A DNA stretch of 64,000 nt from a bacterium (lineage in GTDB: Bacteria; Cyanobacteriota; Vampirovibrionia; Gastranaerophilales; Gastranaerophilaceae). The position numbers and the translations under genes are program-made. The stretch spans positions 1-64,000 of the forward strand of contig JAKSUQ010000006.1 of assembly GCA_024408855.1 (NCBI GenBank). Reading direction: 5' to 3'. Positions 8,125-17,378 of this stretch are shown here, one piece after another. The notes under the pieces were generated by a model. It did no database searches. It was not told where the DNA came from and saw only the letters and a list, made by a program, of their open reading frames with translations. How positions within the stretch are numbered: position 1 is the stretch's first letter; each line of letters opens with the position of its first letter.

Positions 8125-9768
8125 ATGCTTGAAAAAATTTATATAAAAAATTACATTTTGATAGAAGAACTTGAACTTGAACCTTCAAAAGGTTTAAACA
8201 TAATCACAGGAGAAACCGGTGCCGGCAAAAGTATATTAATAAGTGCCATAGATGTTGCATTCGGAGCAAAAATTGGAAAAGAAGTTATTGGTCGATATGA
8301 TGATAAAGCAGTTATTGAACTCACCCTTTTAAACACAAAACACGACATTAATGCACTTTTTGAAAAATACGGAATTGATAATAACGGTAATGAAATAATT
8401 CTTACGAGAGAAATTTCACAAAACGTATCCAGATCGAAGATTAACGGGTGTATGATAAATCAGGAATTTTTAAAAATCTTTCGGGAAATGTTTTTAGACA
8501 TTCATTCGCAACATCAAACATATTCGCTTTTACAGCCTAAATATCATATAGAATTACTTGATAGTTATATAAAGAGTGCAACCCTTAACGAATATAAGGG
8601 AAAATACAAGGTTTACAAAGAACTTTGCGCAGAACTATCTGCAGCCCAAAATTCTTCACAAAAAACAGAGGATCAAATTGAATTTTTAAAATTCCAAATT
8701 AACGAAATTCAATCAGCAAATATTATTGCAATTAACGAAGATAATGATTTAAGCAACGAACTTGCCGTATTGGAAAATTCTGAAAAACTTAAAGAACTAA
8801 CCGGGAGCTCCTATTGGACAATTTACGGAGATGACAGCTCAATTACTGGAGCATTATATGAAGTTAAAAGTCTGTTATCAAAAGCAGCCGGACTGGATAC
8901 ATCGCTTGCAAGCTCCGAAGAGGAATTCGCTGATATAATTGACAGATTAAAGACTCTTTCTTCTACCTTGCGAGATTATTCCTCATCAATGGAAAATAAC
9001 TCTGCAAGGATTGATGAAATACAAGAACGCTTGTTTATTTTAGACAAATTAAAACACAAATATGGCGGAACACTCGAAAAAGTTATACAAACAGGAAACG
9101 AATTGCAAACAGAATTAGACAGTATAGAATTTTCAACCCAAAATATTGAATTACTACAAACAAAAATAAACTTCCACAAGGAAGAATTAACTCGTCTTGC
9201 AGGGATGATTTCAAGCGAGCGAAAAAAACAAAGCGAAATTTTATCGGCACTTATTGTTGAAAAATTAGAAAAATTAGAACTTCCGAAAGTCAGATTTGAA
9301 ATAGGCATTGAGCAAACTGAATTATCGCAAAACGGATATGATAAAGTTGAGTTTTTGATTTCCACAAATGTTTCAGAAGCATTGAAACCTATTGCAAAAG
9401 TTGCATCTGGCGGAGAAATTTCAAGAATTATGCTGGCAATAAAATCAATTTTTGCTCAAGCAGATAGCGTTGATACAATTATATTTGACGAAATTGATAC
9501 AGGAATTTCCGGAAAAACCTCTCAAGCAGTTGCAGATGAAGTAAAAGAACTTGCAAAATACATGCAAATTATAATGATAACTCATCAAGCTATAATTGCA
9601 TCAAAAGCCGACAAGCACCTTTATGTCAAAAAAACACAGGGTGAACAGACATCAGTCCGCATTTATAATTTAGAGGGTGAAAATAGATTGAAAGGCTTAG
9701 CAGAACTTGCATCAGGGAATATAACAGATGAGTCGCTAAACTTTGCAAAAAACCTTATTGTACAATAA
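8125..9768 (+). CDS. recN: DNA repair protein RecN
   Basis: An SMC-like ATPase of double-strand break repair, 547 residues as usual for RecN. Order: Walker A GETGAGKSIL near residue 30; Q-loop region IHSQHQTYSLL near 130; two coiled-coil arms (about 150-220 and 300-370); ABC signature VASGGEISRIML near 430; Walker B TIIFDEIDTGISG near 455; and MITHQ H-loop near 490. It acts in the cytoplasm holding broken DNA ends. It follows the TPR gene closely without its own promoter. Its stop lies four bases from the stop of the opposing metalloprotease-like gene. Confidence 0.96.
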   Translation: MLEKIYIKNYILIEELELEPSKGLNIITGETGAGKSILISAIDVAFGAKIGKEVIGRYDDKAVIELTLLNTKHDINALFEKYGIDNNGNEIILTREISQNVSRSKINGCMINQEFLKIFREMFLDIHSQHQTYSLLQPKYHIELLDSYIKSATLNEYKGKYKVYKELCAELSAAQNSSQKTEDQIEFLKFQINEIQSANIIAINEDNDLSNELAVLENSEKLKELTGSSYWTIYGDDSSITGALYEVKSLLSKAAGLDTSLASSEEEFADIIDRLKTLSSTLRDYSSSMENNSARIDEIQERLFILDKLKHKYGGTLEKVIQTGNELQTELDSIEFSTQNIELLQTKINFHKEELTRLAGMISSERKKQSEILSALIVEKLEKLELPKVRFEIGIEQTELSQNGYDKVEFLISTNVSEALKPIAKVASGGEISRIMLAIKSIFAQADSVDTIIFDEIDTGISGKTSQAVADEVKELAKYMQIIMITHQAIIASKADKHLYVKKTQGEQTSVRIYNLEGENRLKGLAELASGNITDESLNFAKNLIVQ

Positions 9769-9772
9769 TACA

Positions 9773-11605
9773 CTAATAATTTTGCAATTTTTCTTGTTGT
9801 ACATCAATAGCTTTCGAAATTTCGGCTATTGTTTCAGGAAAATATTCCATAAAATATGATACTCTCATATTAGCTAAATATGCCGGTAAACCTGCGTTTA
9901 GTATCATCGTAGTTTCGGCAACTCTTTCATCATCAGCCAAATTATATTCGGTAAAATAACTTATACATTCCTGTTGATGTTCACTCGTACATTGTTTAAA
10001 ACGCTCATATTCCTTTCGGAAAGTTCTGTTTATGGTATTATCACTATCCAATACTCCTGATATATTCGAGCAACTATTGTCATCTATATTGAAGTCCAAA
10101 TAATGTCCAAATTCATGAATAAATATTGCAAGAAAATCAGAAAACCAACGATTTATATAAGTTAGAGTCCCGAGTTTAATACTTAAGCCATCACTATTCT
10201 CTAATTTACCACTATCGAAATAAAACGGATCTCTTTCAATATTGATTGGTATTTTACCTAAATGCATTAAAAGATTTGCAGGAGTATTTTTTATTACATC
10301 AATAATTTCATTATCTTCAAGCTCACAAATTTCTGATAAATCTACCTCATTAATTTCGTTTGATTTTATATCAATTACCGTTAATATATTATCTTTAAAG
10401 ATTGATTTATATATATAACCGTTTATTGAAGAAATATACTCATTATCAGATATTTTTTCAAAAGTCAAATGTCTGTCTAACAATACATTTGAGTCTTTAT
10501 CTACTATTGTATAATCAATTATTTTTAAATTTTCACTTTCAGTATATTCATAATCAGTCGTTACTCCGTTTGGTGAAATATAATGCCTTTCAGCATTAAT
10601 TTCACCTGTTGTTTGATTTACTGTACTCCACTGAATAGGTATAGTTGTTCCATCCGCACGTGTTATTGAAATATCAGGTATTTCAGGAAGGTTTCCTACA
10701 TCTATTCGTAAAGTTTTTATAATATTACCTTGTTCGTCATAATACAATACGTCTTCATTTTGAGGTATATTCGTATCCTTATAGTTACCATATGTTATAT
10801 AATGGTCAATTTTTTTAGCTATATCTATTGTATGTTCAACATTTTCCTTTCTTATCCTCAATTCTGAATTTTTCCCATTTATTTCGACATTTACGTCATC
10901 CGCAAGTGCTTTAAGAGCTCTGTCAAAGAGTTGTGGCGGTAGCTTTACCAATTCAACAATATTATCAGCATCAAACTGAACATACCTGTCTTCAACATAT
11001 AAAAGCGGTTTTATCTTTTCAAGTTCTTCCTCTTGCAATGTAACTAATTTTGCAATTTCAAGATCAGTAAATTGAAATCTTCCTCTACCTGGGATGGTCA
11101 AAAGTGGCTCAGCTTTTTTTAATTCATCCTCTGAAAAATTTACTAAAGTCAAAATTTCATTACCGTTAAACTGAATCATTCTATTTTCTATAAAAAGAAA
11201 TTTTTTAATTTTTTCAAATTTTTCATCAGGCAATAATGACAAATTAGTTATATCAGATACATTTAGTTGTTTTTTTCTTTTTTCTACAAATAAAAGTTTA
11301 CAAGCACGTTTCATGCTATCTTCGTCTAATTTCAATAAATATGATAAATCATATTCATCAAGAGTATCTATTCTCTCTAATGCTTTTTGATTCAATTCTC
11401 CGGATTCAATGAGGTTTCTGCATATTGACTTCAGCTTTTCTAATTTTTGTTTATCAATAGTTAATAACGAAGCTTCGTTATCATTACCAAAGATACTTTT
11501 ATTGTAATTATTTTCAACTCCGGAATAAGTATTGTTTTTTTCTAAATTTAAACCACTACTTACCAAATCTTTGTTTCCAATATTAAAAATATTAAATTTA
11601 ACCAT
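9773..11605 (-). CDS. Repeat-bearing zinc metalloprotease-like protein, candidate effector
   Basis: A 610-residue protein with no signal peptide or membrane segment. Residues about 90-218 hold four helical leucine-rich repeats of 32-33 residues (pattern LxxLxxxxLxKIKPLLxVExR). A central polar region follows. Near the C-terminus is HEFGHYLD at residues 497-504, a zincin HExxH site. A second acidic motif, DDERVAETTMI (about 558-568), could supply the third ligand; this spacing recalls anthrax lethal-factor-type metalloproteases. Such architecture is common in toxins and injected effectors. It stands alone on the minus strand, convergent with recN. Identity as a protease is well supported by the motif; secretion and target are inference. 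Confidence 0.75.
   Translation of the reverse strand: MVKFNIFNIGNKDLVSSGLNLEKNNTYSGVENNYNKSIFGNDNEASLLTIDKQKLEKLKSICRNLIESGELNQKALERIDTLDEYDLSYLLKLDEDSMKRACKLLFVEKRKKQLNVSDITNLSLLPDEKFEKIKKFLFIENRMIQFNGNEILTLVNFSEDELKKAEPLLTIPGRGRFQFTDLEIAKLVTLQEEELEKIKPLLYVEDRYVQFDADNIVELVKLPPQLFDRALKALADDVNVEINGKNSELRIRKENVEHTIDIAKKIDHYITYGNYKDTNIPQNEDVLYYDEQGNIIKTLRIDVGNLPEIPDISITRADGTTIPIQWSTVNQTTGEINAERHYISPNGVTTDYEYTESENLKIIDYTIVDKDSNVLLDRHLTFEKISDNEYISSINGYIYKSIFKDNILTVIDIKSNEINEVDLSEICELEDNEIIDVIKNTPANLLMHLGKIPINIERDPFYFDSGKLENSDGLSIKLGTLTYINRWFSDFLAIFIHEFGHYLDFNIDDNSCSNISGVLDSDNTINRTFRKEYERFKQCTSEHQQECISYFTEYNLADDERVAETTMILNAGLPAYLANMRVSYFMEYFPETIAEISKAIDVQQEKLQNY
10952..11338 (-). repeat. Four tandem 32-33-residue protein repeats
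   Basis: Inside the metalloprotease-like gene, residues 90-218 form four consecutive units starting LLKLDED, LSLLPDE, LVNFSED and LVTLQEE. Each contains a KxxKxLL/PLL helix, a short V/I-E-x-R turn and a Q-F/L segment. The DNA copies are too diverged for recent expansion. The fold is probably an alpha-helical solenoid for target binding. Confidence 0.75.
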
Positions 11606-11760
11606 ACATTAATCTCTCATACTTGTATAATTAACGACATATATCACAAAAACTTTAATGATTATTAAGAAATCGTTACAAAACTCGGATATGGAATAAT
11701 ATGTTGTTTGTTCATTGTATAACATTTATGGTATAATCAGATAATTGGAGGAGTATGCTT

Positions 11761-12774
11761 ATGAAACTTACTGTTTTAGGTGCCGGATGCTGGGGATTAA
11801 CTTTAGCTTGGCTAATGAATAATAATTTTGATGATATATATGTTTGGGGCCGAGAATGCGACTTGAATGATGATTTAATTTTAAACAAACATTGTTCAAA
11901 ACCGTTGGAAGTTCAACTTGATAAAAGAGTTGTAGTAACTTCAGATTTAAAATCAGCCATAAATAATGCTGATATCGTGCTTTCTGTTGTCGCAACTGCC
12001 GGCGTTAGATCAGTATGTGAACAGTTAAAAGTTGCCGGATTAAACCCAAACACACCTCTCGTTAACGCTTCCAAAGGACTGGAATTGGGAACATTAATGA
12101 GAATGTCTGAAGTAATAAAAGATGTCTTGCCGGAACAAAAAGTCGTAATTCTTTCAGGACCAACACTTGCAAAAGAAGTTCTTATGGGCAAGCCTACGGC
12201 TGCTTCTGTTGCATGTGAAGATTTGAAAGTCGCAGAATTTGTTCAACAGACATGCAATGTACCTAATAAATTTCGTTTGTACACTAATAATGACGTAATT
12301 GGCGTTGAATTGGGCGGAAGTTTAAAAAACGTAATTGCTATTGCTTCAGGTTTTGCTCACGAAATGCAATTAGGTGATAATTGCTTAGGAAGCCTTTTAA
12401 CAAGAGGAATGGCTGAAATAGTCAGATTAAGTGTTAAACTTGGAGCAAACCCGTCCACTTTGTATGGTCTGTCAGGAATTGGAGATTTGATTGCAACCTG
12501 CTCCAGCCCTATGTCGAGAAACTACACCGTCGGTGCAATGTTGGGACAAGGAAAGAAAATCGACGATATTTTAAACGAATTAGGTTCTGTTGCAGAGGGC
12601 GTTAAAACTTCTAAAGCTGTTTGCGAACTTGCAAAGAAATTAGGGGTCGAAGTTCCTGTTTCAGAAGCAATTCATGATGCTGTATATACCGATATTACTC
12701 CGCAAGAAGTTTTATCTAAATTAATGAACAGAAAGCTCAAAAAGGAAGAAAATTATGATAAAGTATGCGGTTAA
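11761..12774 (+). CDS. gpsA: Glycerol-3-phosphate dehydrogenase [NAD(P)+]
   Basis: Makes sn-glycerol 3-phosphate from dihydroxyacetone phosphate for phospholipid synthesis. N-terminal Rossmann loop GAGCWGLTLAWL, then NASKGLE, LSGPTLAKEV, GGSLKNVIAIASG with the catalytic lysine, the GLSGIGDLIATC segment and SRNYTVG follow in the canonical order; 338 residues is normal. A TATAAT (11732-11737) is followed by GGAGGAG (11747-11753). ATG 11761 sits nine bases after GGAGG, whereas ATG 11755 is only three bases away, so 11761 is chosen. The gene overlaps the RicT-like gene by 20 bases, indicating coupling. Confidence 0.95.
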   Translation: MKLTVLGAGCWGLTLAWLMNNNFDDIYVWGRECDLNDDLILNKHCSKPLEVQLDKRVVVTSDLKSAINNADIVLSVVATAGVRSVCEQLKVAGLNPNTPLVNASKGLELGTLMRMSEVIKDVLPEQKVVILSGPTLAKEVLMGKPTAASVACEDLKVAEFVQQTCNVPNKFRLYTNNDVIGVELGGSLKNVIAIASGFAHEMQLGDNCLGSLLTRGMAEIVRLSVKLGANPSTLYGLSGIGDLIATCSSPMSRNYTVGAMLGQGKKIDDILNELGSVAEGVKTSKAVCELAKKLGVEVPVSEAIHDAVYTDITPQEVLSKLMNRKLKKEENYDKVCG

Positions 12775-13687
12775 TTATCTTAAAAACGTATTTGTACCAC
12801 TAAATAAGGTACCGGATGAGCTTGATATAAATGAAAGATTAATTCTTGCCCGTACTGAAAAAGGGGAAGAAGTTTTGAAAGCGTTTTTGGTTAATCAAGA
12901 AATTGCAGCATTATTTGAAAAAAATGAAAAAACTCCAAAAGCATTTGATTTTATAAGAATTATGACTCAAGAGGACATGATGATCTATGAAGATATAAAA
13001 AAAGAGGAAATTACTTCTTTTTTCAAATGCAAAGAATTGGTTAAAAAGCACAATTTGACAATGAACTTAGTTCAATGCAGAATAACCTTTGATAAAGGCA
13101 AGATAACCTTCTATTATACGGCTCCGGAAAGAGTAGATTTCAGAGAATTACTTAAAGATTTAACACAAACTTTCAAACGTATAAGAATAGATTTAAGACA
13201 CATAGGAGTTCGGGATGAATCTTCAATTATGGACGGATGCGGTATGTGCGGGAAAACTTTCTGTTGTGCATCACATTTGAGAAAATTTGAATCCATAAAC
13301 GTTAAACTGGCAAAAGACCAAGGTATGCCGATTACACCATCAAAGATATCCGGAACCTGTGGAAGATTGTTGTGTTGCCTAACATATGAATATCAAAATT
13401 ACATAGAAGCGGCAAAAGGTATGCCACCCGTTGGTTCTACTGTTATGACATCAAGCGGATTAGGTAAAGTTTGTTACATACAATTCCTTAATAATACAGT
13501 TGCTGTCAAATTTGAAGACGGTAAAATTAAGGAATTTGAAAAATCTGAATTAGAAATGGTAGATGCTAATATTAATGTTGATATTGATGTTCCACGGATG
13601 ACAAACTATGCAGTAGATGAAAAAGTTGATGCAAAACAACTAAAGCAACTCGAAGATGACAGGAATAGTTCGACCGGTAACGTATAA
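12755..13687 (+). CDS. ricT: PSP1-domain protein, RicT/YaaT-like
   Basis: A 310-residue protein with the PSP1 C-terminal domain. Cysteine motifs are CGMCGKTFCC (about residue 163-172) and CGRLLCC (about 203-209), the positions that bind Fe-S clusters in Bacillus RicT. In Bacillus RicT joins RicA and RicF to help RNase Y process mRNA; in other phyla the role is less clear, and neither partner is visible here. AAGGAAG precedes the ATG, which lies inside the end of gpsA. N-terminal 50 residues are less conserved. Family assignment is solid, the precise role inferred. Confidence 0.9.
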   Translation: MIKYAVNYLKNVFVPLNKVPDELDINERLILARTEKGEEVLKAFLVNQEIAALFEKNEKTPKAFDFIRIMTQEDMMIYEDIKKEEITSFFKCKELVKKHNLTMNLVQCRITFDKGKITFYYTAPERVDFRELLKDLTQTFKRIRIDLRHIGVRDESSIMDGCGMCGKTFCCASHLRKFESINVKLAKDQGMPITPSKISGTCGRLLCCLTYEYQNYIEAAKGMPPVGSTVMTSSGLGKVCYIQFLNNTVAVKFEDGKIKEFEKSELEMVDANINVDIDVPRMTNYAVDEKVDAKQLKQLEDDRNSSTGNV

Positions 13688-13738
13688 TATCAATCAATCA
13701 GCCGATTTATTTTCTTAAAAGTATATTACTATTAGGAT

Positions 13739-14128
13739 ATGGAAATTGATTATAAATTACTAATGGATAGGGCTAAAGCAGCTTCACAGAATTCGTATTC
13801 ACCATTTTCAAGATTTGCCGTAGGTGCAGCTGTATTAACTTCTGACGGTGAAATTTATGAGGGTTGTAATATTGAAAATTCGTCATTTGGAATGACAATT
13901 TGTGCTGAAAGATGTGCAATATTTAAAGCAGTTTCAGATGGTAAACGAGAACTTCTTGCTGTCGCAATATATTCGCCGAATGCAGATTCTTGCTATCCTT
14001 GCGGTGCGTGCAGACAGGTTATGTATGAATTCCAAGGAGATGAAGAAATTTCTGTTATTACTGAGAATATAGGACAGCTTGAAATAAACAAATTAAGCTA
14101 CTTTTTGCCATGCGGATTTAAAATATAG
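13739..14128 (+). CDS. cdd: Cytidine deaminase
   Basis: A 129-residue zinc deaminase converting cytidine and deoxycytidine to uridine forms. The active-site motif CAERCAIF (C-A-E, residues about 52-59) and PCGACRQ (about 85-91) give the three zinc cysteines of the tetrameric homologous class and the catalytic glutamate. YSPFSRFAVGAA and NIENSSFG are substrate-site motifs. Works with the pyrimidine-nucleoside phosphorylase encoded at 27225-28544 in nucleoside salvage. TACTAT (13727-13732) ends six bases before the ATG with no proper Shine-Dalgarno, a weaker example of a leaderless arrangement. Confidence 0.95.
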   Translation: MEIDYKLLMDRAKAASQNSYSPFSRFAVGAAVLTSDGEIYEGCNIENSSFGMTICAERCAIFKAVSDGKRELLAVAIYSPNADSCYPCGACRQVMYEFQGDEEISVITENIGQLEINKLSYFLPCGFKI

Positions 14129-14137
14129 ATAAATGCT

Positions 14138-14332
14138 ATGTATATAATAGAAGTATTTATAAAATGGTTAAATAAAAGGCAAGTTAAAGAAATTAAATTG
14201 AAAAAGCCAAATTTTAAAGAAATTGATGAAGCACAAAATTGTCGACACCAATTTATGCCTGTGGATAGTACCGGAGATGTATTGGCTTGTACAAAATGCG
14301 GTTTTGTAGTAAAAAAGAGGGAGAACTATTGA
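14138..14332 (+). CDS. Small zinc-ribbon protein
   Basis: A 64-residue basic protein nine bases after cdd. The C-terminal half has CRHQF then CTKCG, a C/H-x-CxxC pattern of a small zinc ribbon; the N-terminal half is a basic helix. Ten bases separate it from pgpH. No good Shine-Dalgarno is seen, so translation may be coupled to cdd. It resembles the many short treble-clef/ribbon proteins of unknown role. Real gene likely because it fills the gap exactly and has the cysteine pattern. Confidence 0.6.
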   Translation: MYIIEVFIKWLNKRQVKEIKLKKPNFKEIDEAQNCRHQFMPVDSTGDVLACTKCGFVVKKRENY

Positions 14333-14341
14333 GGTTAATGT

Positions 14342-16522
14342 ATGAAAAAGCTTATTGATTTTATTTTGTCTAAGAAATTCAGAAATGCAGTACTTTTTAT
14401 ATTCTTTACATTCTTTATGACGTCTGCAATATCTTCGCAAAATTACTTTTTTCAAAAAGTAATCGAGAACGGTATCAGCAAGCGTGATATTATTGCTCAA
14501 CGTGATATTAAGGTTATTGATACACGAAAAACAGAACTTCATAAAAAAGAGGTGGCACAAGCAGTAGAACCTATTTTAACTCAAGCGGAGGATGATTTTA
14601 TTGTTTCAAGTTTGGATACTTTGCAAAAATCCATAATTAAAATCAAAGAAAAAGATGCATCAAATGCTGTCAAAACAGACGAAATAAAGATGTTATTTGA
14701 TGAAACACCTGAGTGGAATTTTACGGATTATTTGCTTAGTACAAGCACAACAGAACTTAATTCTTTATTTGACAGAGCTAAACTAACGCTAAGCGGAGTC
14801 CTTAATACAGGAATTTCAGCCCATGATTTTGAAAGTAATAATGTAAAAAATATTATAAAAAAACATATTCCTGTAACAGCACCATATAATCAAAAATCAC
14901 ATATTGTAACTCTTCTACATCAAGTCATAGTCCCAAATCTTGTTGTAGACGAATTTGCAACAGAAATAGCAAAAAAGAATGCTCAAAACTCAGTAAAGCC
15001 TTATGAAGTAGTATTTAAGCAAGGTCAAAAAATCGTATTTGAGGGTGAACCTGTTACAAAATTAAAAAGTGATGCTTTGCGTGAGGCCGGATACAATATT
15101 TTGGAAGTGAACTTTCAAGGATTAGCCGGCATATATCTCTTAGTTGTACTGTTTACCTTTATATTTATTATTTATGAAAGAAATTTTGAGAAACAATACT
15201 ATAATGCACGGCATATGACCATTATTGGCACATTAACAATGCTTATGGCTATGATTGCAGCAATATTGCCAACGGGATTTTCTCCGTACATAATGCCGTT
15301 TCCTGCATATACAATATTGATATCAATATTTACAACCCCAAGAAACGCATTTTTCGTTTCCTCAATACTATTAGGAATGTTATCAATGGGAATGCATTAC
15401 AGTCCTGAAATTATCGTATCATTTTTGTTGTTAAATACTGTTGTTATGACATCAGTTGCAAAATTAAAATTTTCAAAACGTTCAGACATGCTTTTAATAA
15501 GTGTTAAGATTGCATTAGTCGGAATTTTTATTGTCGGAGGAATTTATTTCATAGAAAGTAATATGATGAGTATAGATAATCAAATGATAATACAGGATTT
15601 GGGATATATAATATTTAACTGTTTTATAATAAGCGGTATATTATTGCTTGGAGCTTTACCGATAATTGAAAACTTATTCGGAGTAATGACTCCGTACGGA
15701 TTAGCGGAATTAGCTGACAGTAAACTCTTAAAAAGATTACTTCAAGATGCTCCCGGAACTTACAATCACAGCCTAATTGTATCACAACTTGCTGAAGCTG
15801 CGGCTGAGGCAATAGAAGCAAATCCTATATTGGCAAGAGTTGGTGCGATGTATCATGATATAGGTAAATTATTAAGACCTATGTTTTTCGTTGAAAATCA
15901 ATCTTTTTACGGAATTGAAAATCCGCATAAGTCTTGCACTCCAAGATTTAGCAAAATGCTCATAACCGCACACCCTAAAGACGGTCTTGAATTGGCAAAG
16001 GAATATCATCTTCCGCAAATAATCAGCAATTTTATTATTCAGCATCACGGAACAAGCCTTGTAAGTTATTTTTATAACGAAGCATTAAAAGAAGAAGGGG
16101 CTGATAACGTAAACGAAGAACAGTTCAGATATGCCGGACCAAAACCTAATATGAAAGAAACAGCAATTTTAATGATTGCCGATGCAGTAGAATCTGCAGT
16201 GAGAGCAGCTAAAAATCCGTCAAGCGAAGAAATAGACGAAATAATAAACAAGATAATTAAAGAGCGTCTTAATGACGAACAATTATCAGATTCACCGCTA
16301 ACTTTGAAAGATTTGAAAACTATTGCGGAAACTTTTTCAAGAATGTTACGTGGTATGCACCATAAGAGAATTAAATACCATGACGAGCTTGTGCGTGAAT
16401 TGGACAAAAATAAGGCAAATAACCATAGTGCTAACGTAGCTAATTCCGTTTTGCCGGTTTTGGATTCGGATTTGGACTCCAAAATCAAAGAACTTGAAAG
16501 CAAAAAGAATGACAACAATTAA
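14342..16522 (+). CDS. pgpH: Cyclic-di-AMP phosphodiesterase PgpH (7TM-HD family)
   Basis: A 726-residue membrane protein of the YqfF/PgpH family, which hydrolyses c-di-AMP. Order: N-terminal membrane anchor (about residues 15-35), extracytoplasmic 7TMR-HDED region (to about 250), seven transmembrane segments (about 260-440), then a cytoplasmic HD domain with YNHSLIVSQLAEAAAE, YHDIGKL and the HHGTSL histidines. GAGG lies about seven bases before ATG. The neighbouring ybeY and dgkA give the classic pgpH-ybeY-dgkA order seen in Firmicutes and cyanobacteria. The c-di-AMP activity is family knowledge; the diadenylate cyclase is not in this window. Confidence 0.92.
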   Translation: MKKLIDFILSKKFRNAVLFIFFTFFMTSAISSQNYFFQKVIENGISKRDIIAQRDIKVIDTRKTELHKKEVAQAVEPILTQAEDDFIVSSLDTLQKSIIKIKEKDASNAVKTDEIKMLFDETPEWNFTDYLLSTSTTELNSLFDRAKLTLSGVLNTGISAHDFESNNVKNIIKKHIPVTAPYNQKSHIVTLLHQVIVPNLVVDEFATEIAKKNAQNSVKPYEVVFKQGQKIVFEGEPVTKLKSDALREAGYNILEVNFQGLAGIYLLVVLFTFIFIIYERNFEKQYYNARHMTIIGTLTMLMAMIAAILPTGFSPYIMPFPAYTILISIFTTPRNAFFVSSILLGMLSMGMHYSPEIIVSFLLLNTVVMTSVAKLKFSKRSDMLLISVKIALVGIFIVGGIYFIESNMMSIDNQMIIQDLGYIIFNCFIISGILLLGALPIIENLFGVMTPYGLAELADSKLLKRLLQDAPGTYNHSLIVSQLAEAAAEAIEANPILARVGAMYHDIGKLLRPMFFVENQSFYGIENPHKSCTPRFSKMLITAHPKDGLELAKEYHLPQIISNFIIQHHGTSLVSYFYNEALKEEGADNVNEEQFRYAGPKPNMKETAILMIADAVESAVRAAKNPSSEEIDEIINKIIKERLNDEQLSDSPLTLKDLKTIAETFSRMLRGMHHKRIKYHDELVRELDKNKANNHSANVANSVLPVLDSDLDSKIKELESKKNDNN

Positions 16523-17018
16523 TATTTTTACGGAAAATATTTTTTCTAACTGGAAGCCTGATGAAAAAAAAATTATAAAAAATACCCGAAAATTATTAAG
16601 GTATTATCTGCAAGAATTATCTGCAAAATCTTGTTTAAATGGATATAAGTATAATTCTTTGACTTTAGATATTTTATTTACAGATTCAAACAAAACTCAC
16701 GAACTCAATCGTGATTATCGGGATAAAGATAAACCGGCTGATATTATAACTTTTGCTATATTTGCTGATGATGAAAACAGATTTGTCTTTGATAATGATA
16801 TAAATTTAGGCGAAATCGTTATTGCAATGGATAAGGTTGAAGATTTAACAAATAAAGACGTTAGCTTTGCAAAAAACAGGGAACAAGAATTGTATTTTTT
16901 AATAAGCCATGGACTTATGCACCTTTTAGGATTTGACCACAGAGATGAAGAAGAATACAATTTTGTTATAGGAGAACAAAGGAAAGCATTGGAGCAAATA
17001 AATTATGACAAAATATAA
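16509..17018 (+). CDS. ybeY: Endoribonuclease YbeY
   Basis: A 169-residue single-domain metalloprotein for 16S rRNA 3'-end maturation and ribosome quality control. Signature HGLMHLLGFDH near residue 135 supplies the three zinc histidines; ELNRDYRDKDKPADIITFA is the conserved first half. A longer frame from a TTG at 16494 exists, but the ATG at 16509, overlapping the end of pgpH, gives the normal N-terminus. It overlaps dgkA by 14 bases. A single polycistron pgpH-ybeY-dgkA is strongly suggested. Confidence 0.95.
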   Translation: MTTINIFTENIFSNWKPDEKKIIKNTRKLLRYYLQELSAKSCLNGYKYNSLTLDILFTDSNKTHELNRDYRDKDKPADIITFAIFADDENRFVFDNDINLGEIVIAMDKVEDLTNKDVSFAKNREQELYFLISHGLMHLLGFDHRDEEEYNFVIGEQRKALEQINYDKI

Positions 17019-17376
17019 ATCGCAAGGTTTAAAAAGAACATTCAAAAATGCACGCAAAGGTATGCGTTTGGTAATAAAAAGTGAAAATAATATGCGGGTA
17101 CATTTTATTATGTCAATAATTGCACTTGTATTAGCTTATGTATTTAATTTTTCATCTGTTGAGTTTTGTATAGTTTTGTTTGCAATAGCATTGGTAATTG
17201 TTGCGGAAATGTTTAATACGGCTATTGAATTTACATTAGATGCTGTTTATCACAACAAATATTCAAAATTAGTCGGAATGGCAAAAGATATCTCAGCCGG
17301 AGCAGTAATGTTTTCTACCCTTGCAAGCGTTGCTGTCGGTATTATTTTATACGGAAAACACTTATTAACCATGTAA
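17005..17376 (+). CDS. dgkA: Diacylglycerol/undecaprenol kinase DgkA
   Basis: A 123-residue membrane protein with three transmembrane helices. The family motifs are ARKGMRLVIKSENNMRVH near the N-terminus, EMFNTAIEFTLD (about residue 70) with catalytic glutamates, and AKDISAGAV near the last helix. The Gram-positive-type enzyme phosphorylates undecaprenol, the Proteobacterial type diacylglycerol; which applies here is undecided. GGAG lies about nine bases before ATG within ybeY. Its stop is two bases from the stop of the opposing EF-hand gene, where era or cdd often sits in other genomes. Confidence 0.93.
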   Translation: MTKYKSQGLKRTFKNARKGMRLVIKSENNMRVHFIMSIIALVLAYVFNFSSVEFCIVLFAIALVIVAEMFNTAIEFTLDAVYHNKYSKLVGMAKDISAGAVMFSTLASVAVGIILYGKHLLTM

Positions 17377-17378
17377 AG

